Positions 8,558 through 18,286 of a stretch of 64,000 bases of DNA are shown one piece after another. The notes beneath the pieces are model-generated. The model saw only the letters and a program-made list of their open reading frames with translations. It had not been told where the DNA came from and searched no databases. The first letter of the stretch is position 1. Each line of letters opens with the position of its first letter. The DNA lies in assembly GCA_045544035.1 (NCBI GenBank), contig JAZPYE010000013.1, forward strand, positions 124,001 through 188,000. The letters are read 5' to 3'. The translations under genes were made by a program, and so were the position numbers. The stretch comes from SIG587 sp045544035 (GTDB taxonomy: Bacteria; Bacillota; Clostridia; Oscillospirales; Acutalibacteraceae).

Positions 8558-8573
8558 TTTAGTTTCCTCCTTA

Positions 8574-9410
8574 TTAAAGTGCTTTCAAAGCGGCTTCTAA
8601 CTCATCAAGGGCAATCTTTGCCTGTTCATCGTTTGGTGCGCTACCGTGCCAGTTAACCGCATTTTCCATAAAGGACACACCCTTGCCCTTAACTGTTTTT
8701 GCAACAATGGCAGTGGGCTTGCCCTTAACCTGCTTAGCTTCATTAAGGGCGGTTTCAATTTGGTCAAAATCGTGACCATCAATGGTTATAACATTCCAGC
8801 CAAAGGCCTCAAATTTCTTATCAACGGGATAAGGAGAGTTAACCTCATCACAGGTGCCATCAATTTGAAGGTTATTACAGTCAACAAAAGCAATGAGGTT
8901 GTCAAGCTTTTTATTGGCTGCAAACATTGCTGCCTCCCAAACCTGACCCTCTTCAATTTCGCCATCACCTAGAACGGTATAAACACGGAAGCCGCTTTCA
9001 AAATGCTTTGAAGAAAGTGCCATTCCAACCGCAGTAGAAATGCCCTGACCGAGAGAGCCTGAAGACATATCAACACCGGGGATATTTTTCATATCAGGGT
9101 GGCCCTGAAGGCGCGAATCATACTTACGAAGGGTGATAAGCTCTTCCACGGGGAAGAAACCGCGGTGAGCAAGAACCGAATAAAGGGCAGGCGCTGCATG
9201 ACCCTTTGAAAGAACGAAGCGGTCTCTAGACTCCATTTTAGGATTTTTAGGGTCAATGTTCATCTCATTAAAATAAAGATATGTAATAATATCTGCGCAG
9301 GAAAGTGAGCCACCGGGGTGACCTGCCTTTGCGGCGTGAACCCCTTTAATAATGCCGATTCGCACATTTGTGGCAGTTTTTTGCAGTTCTAATTTTGCTT
9401 GTGCATTCAT
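8574..9410 (-). CDS. Transketolase, N-terminal (thiamine diphosphate-binding) subunit
   Basis: A 278-residue protein carrying the transketolase N-terminal domain. It shows GHPGGSLS near residue 31, SKGHAAPALY, GSLGQGIS, and the thiamine diphosphate motif GDGEIEEG...NN (about 148-181). It ends where a single-chain transketolase would continue, and the missing half is the next gene. Both subunits must assemble for activity, and close spacing favours balanced synthesis. Confidence 0.9.
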   Translation of the reverse strand: MNAQAKLELQKTATNVRIGIIKGVHAAKAGHPGGSLSCADIITYLYFNEMNIDPKNPKMESRDRFVLSKGHAAPALYSVLAHRGFFPVEELITLRKYDSRLQGHPDMKNIPGVDMSSGSLGQGISTAVGMALSSKHFESGFRVYTVLGDGEIEEGQVWEAAMFAANKKLDNLIAFVDCNNLQIDGTCDEVNSPYPVDKKFEAFGWNVITIDGHDFDQIETALNEAKQVKGKPTAIVAKTVKGKGVSFMENAVNWHGSAPNDEQAKIALDELEAALKAL

Positions 9411-9417
9411 CTTGTTT

Positions 9418-10248
9418 TTACTCTCCTTTGATTTTTGTTAAATAATCTATAAAATCTGCAACTGCGCCATCGGCACAAGGGCAGGTTATGTACTTTGCTT
9501 TTTCCTTAATATCATCGGGGGATTCCTCGGTTGCGGCGCCAATGTCGGCGGCACAAATCATTTCAAGGTCGTTATAATAATCACCGATGGCAAAAATATT
9601 ACCATCACTTATCTTATAAATTTCCTTAAGGTCCATTAGAGCCGAAGCCTTTGATACGCCATTTGGAAGCTGCTCGAAATAGTGGCGCATTCTGCCGTAC
9701 ACAAAGGCGTTTGTTCTCACAAATCGGCTGTTGTGCTTCTTTGGTGCGAGGGCCGCCACCTTTTCATAGGTCTCGCTATCGGGTGGAAACAAAATAGCCT
9801 TACACCACTTAATGTCCTTAATATCGTTATATGTTACATCAATGGGTGTTAATTCCTCGTAGGTTTCGTGGTCAATAACCTCTTCGTTGCGATTGAGGGT
9901 GTAGGAAATATCGCCAACATGCACCTTGATGCCAACATTTTTAAAATTCTCGCTGATATATTTAACGTAAGCCTTGTCAGCTTCCTCTAAAAAGTTTTGC
10001 ATTAAAACCTTTTTTTCGGTGGAATCATAAATCACCGCACCGTTTTGAACAATGCTTGCTGAAATATCGCAAAGGCTTCGAACCGCAGGCATAATTCCTT
10101 CGGCTGAACGGCCAGAGGACAAACAAAACTTTCCGCCCTCGGCTATAAAATATTTAATTTTTTCAACATTTGTTTGCGGCAAAACACCGTTGCTGATGAG
10201 CGTGCCGTCAATGTCACAAGCCAAAAGACAGCCATCAAAAATCCCCAT
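9418..10248 (-). CDS. HAD superfamily phosphatase, Cof type
   Basis: A 276-residue cytosolic hydrolase. The DxDGT motif (CDIDGTLI, about residues 11-18) gives the nucleophilic and acid aspartates; SSGRS supplies motif II, and GDYYNDLEM near residue 225 the Mg-binding motif IV. An alpha/beta cap lies between, as in the Cof/YidA group that dephosphorylates sugar phosphates, FMN or pyridoxal phosphate. Substrate cannot be predicted. A GTG codon directly before the ATG is an alternative start. It overlaps rluD by 14 bases. Confidence 0.82.
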   Translation of the reverse strand: MGIFDGCLLACDIDGTLISNGVLPQTNVEKIKYFIAEGGKFCLSSGRSAEGIMPAVRSLCDISASIVQNGAVIYDSTEKKVLMQNFLEEADKAYVKYISENFKNVGIKVHVGDISYTLNRNEEVIDHETYEELTPIDVTYNDIKDIKWCKAILFPPDSETYEKVAALAPKKHNSRFVRTNAFVYGRMRHYFEQLPNGVSKASALMDLKEIYKISDGNIFAIGDYYNDLEMICAADIGAATEESPDDIKEKAKYITCPCADGAVADFIDYLTKIKGE

Positions 10249-11152
10249 CACTTAATGTCCTTTCTAAAAATGCGGTGAAATATGCCGGCAGCTCGCTTGA
10301 AAATTCCATATACTGCTTTGTCGTTGGGTGGATAAAACCGATTTTCCTTGCGTGCAGGCACTGGCCACCCAGTTCGGTTATCACTCTTTTGGGCCCGTAA
10401 ACCGCATCCCCTGCAACAGGGTGGCCGATAAAGGCCATATGCACTCTTATCTGGTGGGTTCTCCCCGTTTCAAGGCGAACCCTTAAATGAGAAAACCCGT
10501 TGCCGCTGTTAATAACCGTAAAATGGGTGACCGCTTTCTTTGAGTTTTGCTCGGTGACGGCCATTTCCTTTCTTTTCACGGGGTGGCGGCCAATGGGCGC
10601 GTTAATTGTGCCCTCGGTTTCCTTAAAACCGCCGTAAACCACGGTTTCATATTCCCTTGTGAAGGAATGTTCCTTTATCTGCTCGCTTAAAAACCTGTGA
10701 GCGCTGTCATTCTTTGCCACCACCAAAAGACCGCTTGTGTCCTTGTCAATTCGGTGAAGAATGCCGGGGCGCATTACCCCATTTATCCCCGAAAGGCTGT
10801 CACCACAATGGTAAAGCAGAGCGTTAACAAGGGTGCCCGTGTAATTCCCCGCCGCCGGGTGCACCACCATTCCCTTTTCCTTGTTTACAATGAGCAGGTC
10901 GCTGTCCTCATAAACAATGTTTAAAGGAATGTTCTCCGCCTCAATGTTAAGGCACTCGGGCTCGGGCAGGGTGATTTCAACCGTGTCACCGCATTTTAAC
11001 TTATAATTTTTAGCCACGCTCTTTCCGTTAACCGTTACAAAGCCGTTTAAAATAAGCTTGGTAGCATAAGAACGGGTGGCCTCGCTATTTTCGGCAACAA
11101 AGGTATCAAGGCGGACGGCTTCGTCCGCCTTTTCGGCTGTAAATCTATTCAT
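10235..11152 (-). CDS. RluA/RluD family 23S rRNA pseudouridine synthase
   Basis: A 305-residue enzyme with an N-terminal S4 RNA-binding domain (about 15-60) and a synthase domain with the catalytic motif RIDKDTSGLL (about 133-142, catalytic Asp) and the RTHQIR motif near residue 220. These enzymes isomerise uridines in the large-subunit rRNA. I chose the ATG at 11152, with AGGA ten bases upstream; it overlaps the end of lspA by eight bases. The further upstream frame start lacks a ribosome binding site. The lspA-rluD order is typical of Gram-positives. Confidence 0.88.
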   Translation of the reverse strand: MNRFTAEKADEAVRLDTFVAENSEATRSYATKLILNGFVTVNGKSVAKNYKLKCGDTVEITLPEPECLNIEAENIPLNIVYEDSDLLIVNKEKGMVVHPAAGNYTGTLVNALLYHCGDSLSGINGVMRPGILHRIDKDTSGLLVVAKNDSAHRFLSEQIKEHSFTREYETVVYGGFKETEGTINAPIGRHPVKRKEMAVTEQNSKKAVTHFTVINSGNGFSHLRVRLETGRTHQIRVHMAFIGHPVAGDAVYGPKRVITELGGQCLHARKIGFIHPTTKQYMEFSSELPAYFTAFLERTLSDGDF

Positions 11153-11660
11153 TTGAAGCGTTTTCCTTTTTGGAACCTTCAGCACTCACCTTACGGTGGT
11201 CCACTGTTATGTCAATAACAAGATATAAGATAAGAAGCAATGCGCCGATTACAACTGCACAGTCGGCAATGTTGAAAACGGGAAAATCGGGCATAAAATG
11301 CAGGTGTAAAAAATCGATTACTGTGCCGCCGTTAAAAATGCGGTCGACTAAATTTCCAAGTCCACCCGAAAGCACCAGGGTGATTGCCCAAAATAGAGGT
11401 TTGTCCTTCGGACCCTTTGCTATAAGAAGGGCAAGACAAATTACCATCACAATAACGGTGAGGGAAACAAGCAGCCAGGTGTGACCGCTCATTAGCCCCC
11501 AAGCGCCACCCTTATTGTGAACATATGTGAAATCGAGAATTCCGGGAATAAAGGTGCGTGACTCGGCCAAAGCAAATTCACCTACAACATAGGCCTTTGT
11601 AAGGCGGTCGGCAACAAAAATTCCAACTGCGGCAAGAACCGCTAAAATATAACTTACCAA
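11145..11660 (-). CDS. lspA: Signal peptidase II (lipoprotein signal peptidase)
   Basis: A 171-residue membrane aspartic protease with four hydrophobic segments. The two catalytic aspartate motifs are visible: NLVDRI near residue 106 and FNIADCAVV near residue 130, and VHNKGGAWG near residue 50 is also conserved. It cleaves prolipoproteins before the lipidated cysteine. It starts immediately after the ileS stop; ileS-lspA adjacency is conserved in many bacteria. Confidence 0.93.
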   Translation of the reverse strand: MVSYILAVLAAVGIFVADRLTKAYVVGEFALAESRTFIPGILDFTYVHNKGGAWGLMSGHTWLLVSLTVIVMVICLALLIAKGPKDKPLFWAITLVLSGGLGNLVDRIFNGGTVIDFLHLHFMPDFPVFNIADCAVVIGALLLILYLVIDITVDHRKVSAEGSKKENASNE

Positions 11661-14450
11661 TTATTGTTCCTCCAAAACTCTGGCACAGCGCTGGCAAATG
11701 TCCTCGCTGCCGCTAACGGTGCCAACTGTATTTGAATAAGCCCAACAACGAGCGCACTTTTTGCCCTCGGCGTGTTTAACGGTAACGGTGAAATCCTGCT
11801 CACCCTTAAACTCACCCTCGCCGCCCTTGTTAATTACAAGGTCAGAAACAATGAGAACACCTGGGAGAATGTCGCTGATAGAATTTAAGAATTCATAGGC
11901 TTCTCCATCGGCAAAAATGGTAACCGAAGCATCAAGTGATGCACCGATAACCTTTTCGGCACGGGCAAGCTCAAGTGCCTTTTTAACATCATCACGAACA
12001 GCGTGAATTTTCTCCCAACGAGCAAGAAGCTCATTATCAACATTGTCGGTTGCCTCGGGCATATCGTTAAACATAACGTTTCTTGCATCACGGTCGGCTG
12101 AATGGGGCATAAACTGCCAAATTTCATCTGATGTAAAGGCAAGAATGGGGGCAACAAGAAGAGTCAAGGTGTCGAGAATGCGGTAAATCACCGTTTGCGC
12201 TGCGCGGCGGGTCACGGAATTCTTGTTCTCAACATAAAGCCTATCTTTAAGCACATCAAGATAGAAGTTTGACATATCAAGAACGCAGAAATTGTGAATT
12301 GCGTGGTAAACCAAATGATATTCAAAGTTATCATAGGCCTTGCGGCAGGTACGAACAAGCTCGTTCATTCGGGCAAGTGCGAAACGGTCAATTTCTGTGA
12401 ATGCGCTGTCAGGAGTGCTGTCGGTGTCGGGGTTAAAGTCGCTGATACAGCCGAGAATAAAGCGGGCTGTGTTACGAATTTTTCTGTAAGCCTCGGAAAG
12501 CTGTTTTAAGATATCATTTGAAACGCGAATGTCGGCGTGGTAGTCAGAGGAAGCAACCCACAGTCTTAAAATATCGGCGCCATACTGCTTAACAACATCA
12601 TCGGGGATAATAACGTTACCAATGGATTTTGACATCTTTTTGCCCTCGCCATCAACAACCCAGCCGTGGGTTACAACGGTTTTGTAGGGGGCAACGCCCT
12701 TAGTGGCAACATTTGTAAGAAGTGAAGACTGGAACCAGCCTCTATACTGGTCGGCACCCTCCAAATAAAGGTCGGCAGGGCTTCTCAAATAATCCCTTGT
12801 GTCTAAAACTGCGGCGTGGGAAACACCCGAGTCAAACCAAACATCCATAATGTCGGTTTCTTTTTTAAACTCGGTGTGGCCGCAGGAACAAACTGCATTT
12901 TCGGGCATTAAATCCTTTGCATCAAGCTCGTGCCAAGCATCGGCGCCCTTTTCTCTGAAAATTTCGGCAACCTTTGCAATGGATTCCTTTGAAATATATT
13001 CCTTACCGCATTCCTTGCAGTAGAAAATGGGAATGGGAACACCCCAGGTACGCTGGCGGGAAATACACCAGTCGCTTCTATCCATAACCATTCCCGAAAT
13101 GCGGTTTTCGCCCCATTCGGGAACCCAGCGAACCTTGCCGATTTCCTCAACAGCCTGCTTTGCAAAATCGGAAATTGAGCAGAACCATTGCTCGGTTGCA
13201 CGGAACAAAATAGGTTTTTTACATCTCCAACAATGGGGATATTGGTGGATTATCTTTTTAAGTGCAAAGAGGTAGCCGTTTTCCTCCAGCCACATTGCAA
13301 TTTTTTTGTTGGCCTCATCGGTAGTGATGCCCGCGAAAATACCTGCCTCCTCGGTCATCATACCCTTGTTGTCAACGGGAACGGTCATGCCAATTTCCTT
13401 GTATCTGCGGCAAACCTCAAAGTCATCAACACCGTGACCGGGGGCTGTGTGAACGCAGCCTGTACCGCTTTCAAGTGTTACATGGTCACCAACGATAATC
13501 AGGGAATCTCTGTTCATAAAGGGGTGTGTTGCAACCATATATTCAAGGTCGCGGCCCTTAATTGTTCCGATAACTTCGTATTCGGAAATTTCGGCAGCCT
13601 CAAGTGCTCCCTTAAAAAGCTCGGTTGCCATAATATAATTTTCATCGCCGCATTTAACAACGCTGTATTCATATTCAGGGCCAACACAAATTGCAAGGTT
13701 TGCAGGAAGTGTCCATGTGGTGGTGGTCCAAATTACGAAATAGGTCTTAGCTAAATCTGCACCCATTGCGCTAAGCAATCCCTTGTCCTCTTTAACAGGG
13801 AACTTAACATAGATAGAATAGCAGGGGTCCTCAGCGTATTCAATTTCGGCTTCAGCCAGTGCTGTCTGGCACTCGGGGCACCAATAAACAGGCTTTAAGC
13901 CCTTGTAAATGTAGCCCTTTTCGGCCATCTCACCGAAAACCTCAACCTGCTTTGCAACATATTCATTTTTAAGGGTTAAGTAGGGGTCCTCCCATTCACC
14001 GAGAACGCCCAGGCGCTCGAATTGTTTTCTCTGCTCCTCGGCAAAGTTAATTGCAAACTCGCGGCACATTTTGCGAAGTTCCAGGGGTGAAATCATTTCT
14101 CCCGATTTCATACCTGCAGCCTTTCTTGCCTTAAGCTCGGTGGGAAGGCCGTGGGTATCATAACCGGGAACGAAGGGAGCCTTAAAGCCTGTCATATTTT
14201 TATAGCGCACAACAAAATCCTTTAAGGATTTATTAAGTGCAGTGCCAAGGTGAATGATACCGTTGGCATAGGGAGGGCCATCGTGCAAAACATAAAGAGG
14301 CTTGCCCTCGTTGCGCTTCATAATTTCGTGATAAAGGTCGCTTTCCTGCCATTTTTTAAGTGCCTCAGGCTCGCGCACGGGAAGACCTGCGCGCATAGGA
14401 AATTCGGTGCTGGGTAAATTAAGTGTCTGATTGTAATCGCGTTGTTCCAT
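11661..14450 (-). CDS. ileS: Isoleucyl-tRNA synthetase
   Basis: A 929-residue class I synthetase that charges tRNA-Ile. Visible are the HIGH-type motif (PPYANGIIHLGTA, about 59-71), the editing domain (GTGCVHTAPGHG), WFDSGVS, the KMSKS loop (about 597-601) and a C-terminal zinc-binding module (CARCW...CQRCA). Full length for the bacterial type. The gap to divIVA is 44 bases, too short for a T-box leader, so T-box control of this copy is not seen. It belongs to the division-translation run. Confidence 0.97.
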   Translation of the reverse strand: MEQRDYNQTLNLPSTEFPMRAGLPVREPEALKKWQESDLYHEIMKRNEGKPLYVLHDGPPYANGIIHLGTALNKSLKDFVVRYKNMTGFKAPFVPGYDTHGLPTELKARKAAGMKSGEMISPLELRKMCREFAINFAEEQRKQFERLGVLGEWEDPYLTLKNEYVAKQVEVFGEMAEKGYIYKGLKPVYWCPECQTALAEAEIEYAEDPCYSIYVKFPVKEDKGLLSAMGADLAKTYFVIWTTTTWTLPANLAICVGPEYEYSVVKCGDENYIMATELFKGALEAAEISEYEVIGTIKGRDLEYMVATHPFMNRDSLIIVGDHVTLESGTGCVHTAPGHGVDDFEVCRRYKEIGMTVPVDNKGMMTEEAGIFAGITTDEANKKIAMWLEENGYLFALKKIIHQYPHCWRCKKPILFRATEQWFCSISDFAKQAVEEIGKVRWVPEWGENRISGMVMDRSDWCISRQRTWGVPIPIFYCKECGKEYISKESIAKVAEIFREKGADAWHELDAKDLMPENAVCSCGHTEFKKETDIMDVWFDSGVSHAAVLDTRDYLRSPADLYLEGADQYRGWFQSSLLTNVATKGVAPYKTVVTHGWVVDGEGKKMSKSIGNVIIPDDVVKQYGADILRLWVASSDYHADIRVSNDILKQLSEAYRKIRNTARFILGCISDFNPDTDSTPDSAFTEIDRFALARMNELVRTCRKAYDNFEYHLVYHAIHNFCVLDMSNFYLDVLKDRLYVENKNSVTRRAAQTVIYRILDTLTLLVAPILAFTSDEIWQFMPHSADRDARNVMFNDMPEATDNVDNELLARWEKIHAVRDDVKKALELARAEKVIGASLDASVTIFADGEAYEFLNSISDILPGVLIVSDLVINKGGEGEFKGEQDFTVTVKHAEGKKCARCWAYSNTVGTVSGSEDICQRCARVLEEQ

Positions 14451-14494
14451 TTTGTAACTAACTCCTCAACATAAATCGTTGCTTTTAAAATATA

Positions 14495-15181
14495 TTAATC
14501 TGCATTGTAAGAGGTGGTTTCCTCTAATTCTGTATCATTGTTTTCAAATTCAAGTTCTACCGCCCGTGCCGCACGAGCAGCATCCATAGGCGCCTCCTCG
14601 GGAAGCTCGGAAACAGCCTTAACGAAGGATTTTATGCGAATGAGGGTGTCGCTTCTGAAAGCAGCCGCCTCAATTTTCAAGCGGTCATAAATTGCCTGCT
14701 CGTTTTGAACGCTTTGCTTTGCCGCAAAAATCATTGCCTGCTTTTTATCCTCATAGCCCTGCTCAAAATCCTCGTAATCCTTTGTTATTGCAGCCTTCTT
14801 CTCCTCAAACTCCCTTTCAATTTCGTTGAGTGTTTGAAGGTGTGAAGCCCTTTTGTTTTCAATTTCGCTCTTTGCCGCGTTAAGAATTTCCTCCGCCTGA
14901 TTTTTGGCATCGGCAACGATTTGGTCGGCAAGCTTTTGAGCGCTTAAAAGAACATTTTGAATGCTATCCTTTGTGTTTTCGCTCTCCTCAATCTTTTTCT
15001 CAAGCTCATCATTCTTTTGGAGCAGCAGCTTAATTTGGTAGGCAATTTGCTCATAGTCGGCTTCAACACGGTCAAGAAATTCATCAACCTCTTCCCTTTT
15101 GTAGCCCTTCATTGATGAGGAAAATGTTATGTTTCTGATTTCATCAGCAGTCAGCATTACATTCGTTCTCCTTTTAAACAT
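14495..15181 (-). CDS. DivIVA domain protein
   Basis: A 228-residue, mostly coiled-coil protein. The N-terminal membrane-binding segment (LTADEIRNITFSSSMKGY, then REEVDEFLDRVEADYEQI) is the DivIVA signature, followed by long heptad regions to about residue 190 and an acidic tail. DivIVA-type proteins gather at curved membranes such as the septum and recruit division or wall-growth factors. An alanine-rich stretch (AARAARAVE) sits before the tail. The position after sepF and ylmH supports a division role. Confidence 0.88.
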   Translation of the reverse strand: MFKRRTNVMLTADEIRNITFSSSMKGYKREEVDEFLDRVEADYEQIAYQIKLLLQKNDELEKKIEESENTKDSIQNVLLSAQKLADQIVADAKNQAEEILNAAKSEIENKRASHLQTLNEIEREFEEKKAAITKDYEDFEQGYEDKKQAMIFAAKQSVQNEQAIYDRLKIEAAAFRSDTLIRIKSFVKAVSELPEEAPMDAARAARAVELEFENNDTELEETTSYNAD

Positions 15182-15911
15182 ATTTTTTGTATTTTAAAAT
15201 AACTCTGCCCTTTTTGCTTTTATCATTCACATCGGTAACAATGAACTTGCCCTTGCCGCGAATGGTTATTTTGTCGTTTTGTGAAACGGTTTTTGTGATT
15301 TTCTCGGTGGGTACCGAATTTATGAGCACAAGCCCTGCCTCAATCATTTCGCAGGCGGTTGCCCTTGAAACACCTGCCAGCGCCGAAACCACACAGTCAA
15401 GGCGCAGGGAGGAAACCGTGTCAGAAAAATCACGAAGAAGGCCAAGACCGGGAAGGGGTGTGTCAAAACCTTTTTTCAAGGTAACGCCAACGCCGCCCAC
15501 CTTCGTAAGATTAAGCATTACGAATTCCAGAATATCGCGGCTTAAAAACACCACTGCCCTGCCCTTTTCTATGAGAATATCTCCAACACATTCTCTCTTA
15601 ATTCCAAGGGACATTAAAGTGCCCAAAAAATCACGGTGTGAAAGTGCATATTCCCCTTTAAAGGAAAGGGTTACCGGTTCAATGGAAAAAATGTCCACAT
15701 TATCCTTTTCGCACCACTCGGGCAGCGCCGCAAGAAAACAGCGCTCGGCGCCATCATAGCCACCAAAAAAGGAAATGTTTTCACCGCCAAGGGCTTTTAA
15801 AAGGGTTGCCCTTTCCTCGGCGGTCAAAAAACCGATAAAATGGGGCGAGCAGGTTCTTTCGGCAATTAAAACCGCATCCCGCGCTCTGTCAATTAAAATA
15901 TCCCCTTGCAT
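15174..15911 (-). CDS. ylmH: YlmH-type S4 domain RNA-binding protein
   Basis: A 245-residue protein with an N-terminal YlmH-type region and a C-terminal S4 RNA-binding domain (about residues 170-235, LDCVVSALAGVSRATACEMI). YlmH homologs bind RNA and the large ribosomal subunit and are linked to rescue of stalled ribosomes. It begins on the last base of the sepF stop and overlaps divIVA by eight bases, so all three are probably coupled in translation. Confidence 0.85.
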   Translation of the reverse strand: MQGDILIDRARDAVLIAERTCSPHFIGFLTAEERATLLKALGGENISFFGGYDGAERCFLAALPEWCEKDNVDIFSIEPVTLSFKGEYALSHRDFLGTLMSLGIKRECVGDILIEKGRAVVFLSRDILEFVMLNLTKVGGVGVTLKKGFDTPLPGLGLLRDFSDTVSSLRLDCVVSALAGVSRATACEMIEAGLVLINSVPTEKITKTVSQNDKITIRGKGKFIVTDVNDKSKKGRVILKYKKYV

Positions 15912-16378
15912 TACATGTAAAATCTGCCATCTTCAAAATCATCGGGAATAAGTTCACCCATAACATCAACATCAGCAGGCACAACGATAAAGGTGCTGTT
16001 GGCAACCTTTTTTATGCTGGCACCGTTGGCGTAGGCCGCACCGCTGATAAAGTCGATAATGCGGCGTGAGGTTTCCCTGTTGGCAGTTTCAAGGTTTAAA
16101 ACAACCGTCTTTTTAGCATTAAGATGGTCGGCAATTTCGGTTACATCATCAAAGCGATCAGGCTTAACAAGGACAACCTGCATTTGAGACTGTGTGAAAT
16201 TAACGGTTTTTGATTTGCGCTCGCTCTGGAAAATGCGGGGAGGGTCATTCTTTACAGTCTTGTGCTCGCGGTAGGTTTCTTTTTTGGAAACGGGTTCTTC
16301 CTCCTCGTAATCAAACTCCTCCTCGAACTCATCATCCTCAACACTTACAAGTTTTTTAATATTGTCAAAAAAGCCCAT
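15911..16378 (-). CDS. sepF: Cell division protein SepF
   Basis: 155 residues from the ATG preceded by AAAGGAG. MGFFDNIKKLV is the amphipathic membrane-binding N-terminus. An acidic linker follows (about 15-40), then the conserved SepF core (about 65-150: VVLVKPDRFDDV, IADHLNAKKTVVLNLE, RRIIDFISGAAYA). SepF links FtsZ filaments to the membrane and arranges them during septation. FtsZ itself is outside the window. Confidence 0.92.
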   Translation of the reverse strand: MGFFDNIKKLVSVEDDEFEEEFDYEEEEPVSKKETYREHKTVKNDPPRIFQSERKSKTVNFTQSQMQVVLVKPDRFDDVTEIADHLNAKKTVVLNLETANRETSRRIIDFISGAAYANGASIKKVANSTFIVVPADVDVMGELIPDDFEDGRFYM

Positions 16379-16395
16379 AGTAAAAATCTCCTTTT

Positions 16396-17103
16396 TTAAT
16401 TTCTTTTTCCGAAAAGCGCGGTTCCAACGCGCACTAAGTTTGAGCCGCATTCAATGGCATCCTCAAAATCTGAGGACATTCCCATTGACAAAAACTCCAT
16501 AGTAACATTATCCCTTTTTTTGAGGCCAATGTCAATAAACAGTTTATGCATTCGGTTAAAATACTCCCGCACTTTAAGCCGTTCCTCGCAAATTGGAGGA
16601 ATGCACATAAGCCCCCTTATGCGAATGCCACGAATAGCGGACATTTCATCAATGGCGGCATCAATTTCATCAGGTGAAAATCCCGATTTTGATTCCTCAC
16701 CGCCAATGTTAATTTCAATAAGAACATCGGTAGTAATTCCAAGCTTTTCGGAGCATTTTCCAATTTCCCTTGCAAGCTTTAAGGAATGCACCGATTCAAT
16801 CATACTTACCTTACCCACAATGTCCTTTACCTTGTTGGTTTGCAGGTGTCCTATAAAATGTCGGGTGACATTTTTTGTTACCTCATCATTTTTTGAAAGG
16901 AATTCCTGCACCCTGTTTTCACCAATGTGGGTTATGCCAAGGCTTATTGCCTCATTTATAATTTCGGGAGCAACGGTCTTGGTTGCCGCAAGCAGGATAA
17001 CCTCGCCATCCCTCCTGCCGCTTTTCTTAACAGCAGCATCGAAGCGTGATTTTATATCCCTATAATTAGTTTCGAGAAAACTAATTGATGATTTTTCCAT
17101 CAT
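16396..17103 (-). CDS. ylmE: YggS/YlmE family pyridoxal phosphate-binding protein
   Basis: A 235-residue alanine racemase-like TIM barrel. LLAATKT (about 35-41) holds the lysine that binds pyridoxal phosphate, and HFIGHLQTNK (about 81-90) and GLMCI are conserved. Members help balance pyridoxal phosphate and amino/keto-acid pools and have no known catalytic reaction. The ylmE-sepF-ylmH-divIVA order is the standard Gram-positive division cluster. It overlaps the upstream HlyD-like gene by 23 bases. Confidence 0.88.
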   Translation of the reverse strand: MMEKSSISFLETNYRDIKSRFDAAVKKSGRRDGEVILLAATKTVAPEIINEAISLGITHIGENRVQEFLSKNDEVTKNVTRHFIGHLQTNKVKDIVGKVSMIESVHSLKLAREIGKCSEKLGITTDVLIEINIGGEESKSGFSPDEIDAAIDEMSAIRGIRIRGLMCIPPICEERLKVREYFNRMHKLFIDIGLKKRDNVTMEFLSMGMSSDFEDAIECGSNLVRVGTALFGKRN

Positions 17104-18286
17104 AAAGATTCTTTCCTTTCACCACAACCTCATCGTATAAGCGAAGCCCCGATGCGTTGTCGTTAGATAGCTTGCAAATCATTGTTTCCTCATCACGATA
17201 AAGGATTTCGACCTCCACGAATTTAATTTCCATTCCCGAAAGCACATAAACCCCCGTTTTAGAGTCCACAACGCGAAGGGCCTTACGGGGAAGCTTAAGG
17301 CCGCTGTAGTTTCCGTTCACCACCGTCATTGCGCCGCTTCGAAGGGTTGCTAATTCACTGCTCATTTCCTGGCAGGAAAAAACAATAACCGCGCGGTCGC
17401 TGACCGATGAAATGTTAACTCGATGGACCTTAACCGAAATTTCGGGGTTTGCCTTTAGGTTTGTGTGAATAGTCAGTGTATCGCCCGTTTTATAGGCAAG
17501 GGAATCGTTAACGCTCACCGTGGCGGCAATGTACCACTTGTAATCCGAAACCAGCTTTCCAACAATCTCTTTTTCAACATCGCCCGGCTTTAAACCATCA
17601 AGAGCTTCGGGCGTAAGCTTTTCAATATCCGCAGGGGTAAGAATTTCCTCATAGCCATCGGCTGTGTCAATGAAATAGCCCGAAACATGGGCTGAAATTT
17701 CACCCTCGGGAGAGGTCAGTGTCCCGGCGAGAGCATCCCTCTCGGCTTTAAGGCTGGCAAGCTGTGCTGAGAAATCGGTTGTGTCATCGGTAACCATTTG
17801 TCGGCGGTTTAAAATCATCATAAGGTCTTCGGAATTTTTCCCTGCCTGCTCAAAATTACCGTAAGCACAGGTAAGCTTTAATTTGTTAAGACCTTCCTTA
17901 ATCCTTGTGTTAAGCAGGTCAAGGTCGGCCGCTGCAACCGCGTTGTAGCTTTCAAGCTCCTCAATGCTGGCAATTTTGGCATCCAGCTGTTTGATTTGCG
18001 ATGCGGCAATAGACTGCTCCTCACCCGAATAGACATGGGCGATAACGCCGTTTTTCTCAATGCGTTTTCCGCTTTCAACATTAAAGTGCAAAACGCCCGA
18101 AGAATTAAAGCTTACAAGACTTTCGTCTCTTATAATAACGGCGTTTATATTGACACCCTCCACCATTTCACCGTAAACCGCAGATTGGGTTTCAATGGGG
18201 CGGTAGAGTGCGGCATAGATTTGATAGGCAAGAAATGAAACGAGAACAAATCCCAAAAGGAATTTTAACAGCTTATTGTCTTTCAC
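17081..18286 (-). CDS. HlyD-like membrane-anchored protein of the division cluster
   Basis: A 401-residue protein with one N-terminal membrane helix (about 8-27). A biotinyl-lipoyl-like hairpin comes next (SSGVLHFNVESGKRIEKNG, about 62-80), then a coiled coil (about 95-190) and a beta-rich C-terminal half. This is the plan of HlyD/MFP adaptor proteins, which bridge a membrane transporter to the outside. No ABC partner is encoded beside it; instead it sits between miaA and ylmE-sepF, overlapping both neighbours. That suggests a conserved role in envelope or division rather than export, but this is inference. Confidence 0.65.
   Translation of the reverse strand: MKDNKLLKFLLGFVLVSFLAYQIYAALYRPIETQSAVYGEMVEGVNINAVIIRDESLVSFNSSGVLHFNVESGKRIEKNGVIAHVYSGEEQSIAASQIKQLDAKIASIEELESYNAVAAADLDLLNTRIKEGLNKLKLTCAYGNFEQAGKNSEDLMMILNRRQMVTDDTTDFSAQLASLKAERDALAGTLTSPEGEISAHVSGYFIDTADGYEEILTPADIEKLTPEALDGLKPGDVEKEIVGKLVSDYKWYIAATVSVNDSLAYKTGDTLTIHTNLKANPEISVKVHRVNISSVSDRAVIVFSCQEMSSELATLRSGAMTVVNGNYSGLKLPRKALRVVDSKTGVYVLSGMEIKFVEVEILYRDEETMICKLSNDNASGLRLYDEVVVKGKNLYDGKIIN

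Noticed and set aside
14451..14494. T-box leader for ileS.
   Set aside because: Only 44 bases separate divIVA and ileS, too short for a T-box, and no specifier or T-box motif is seen.
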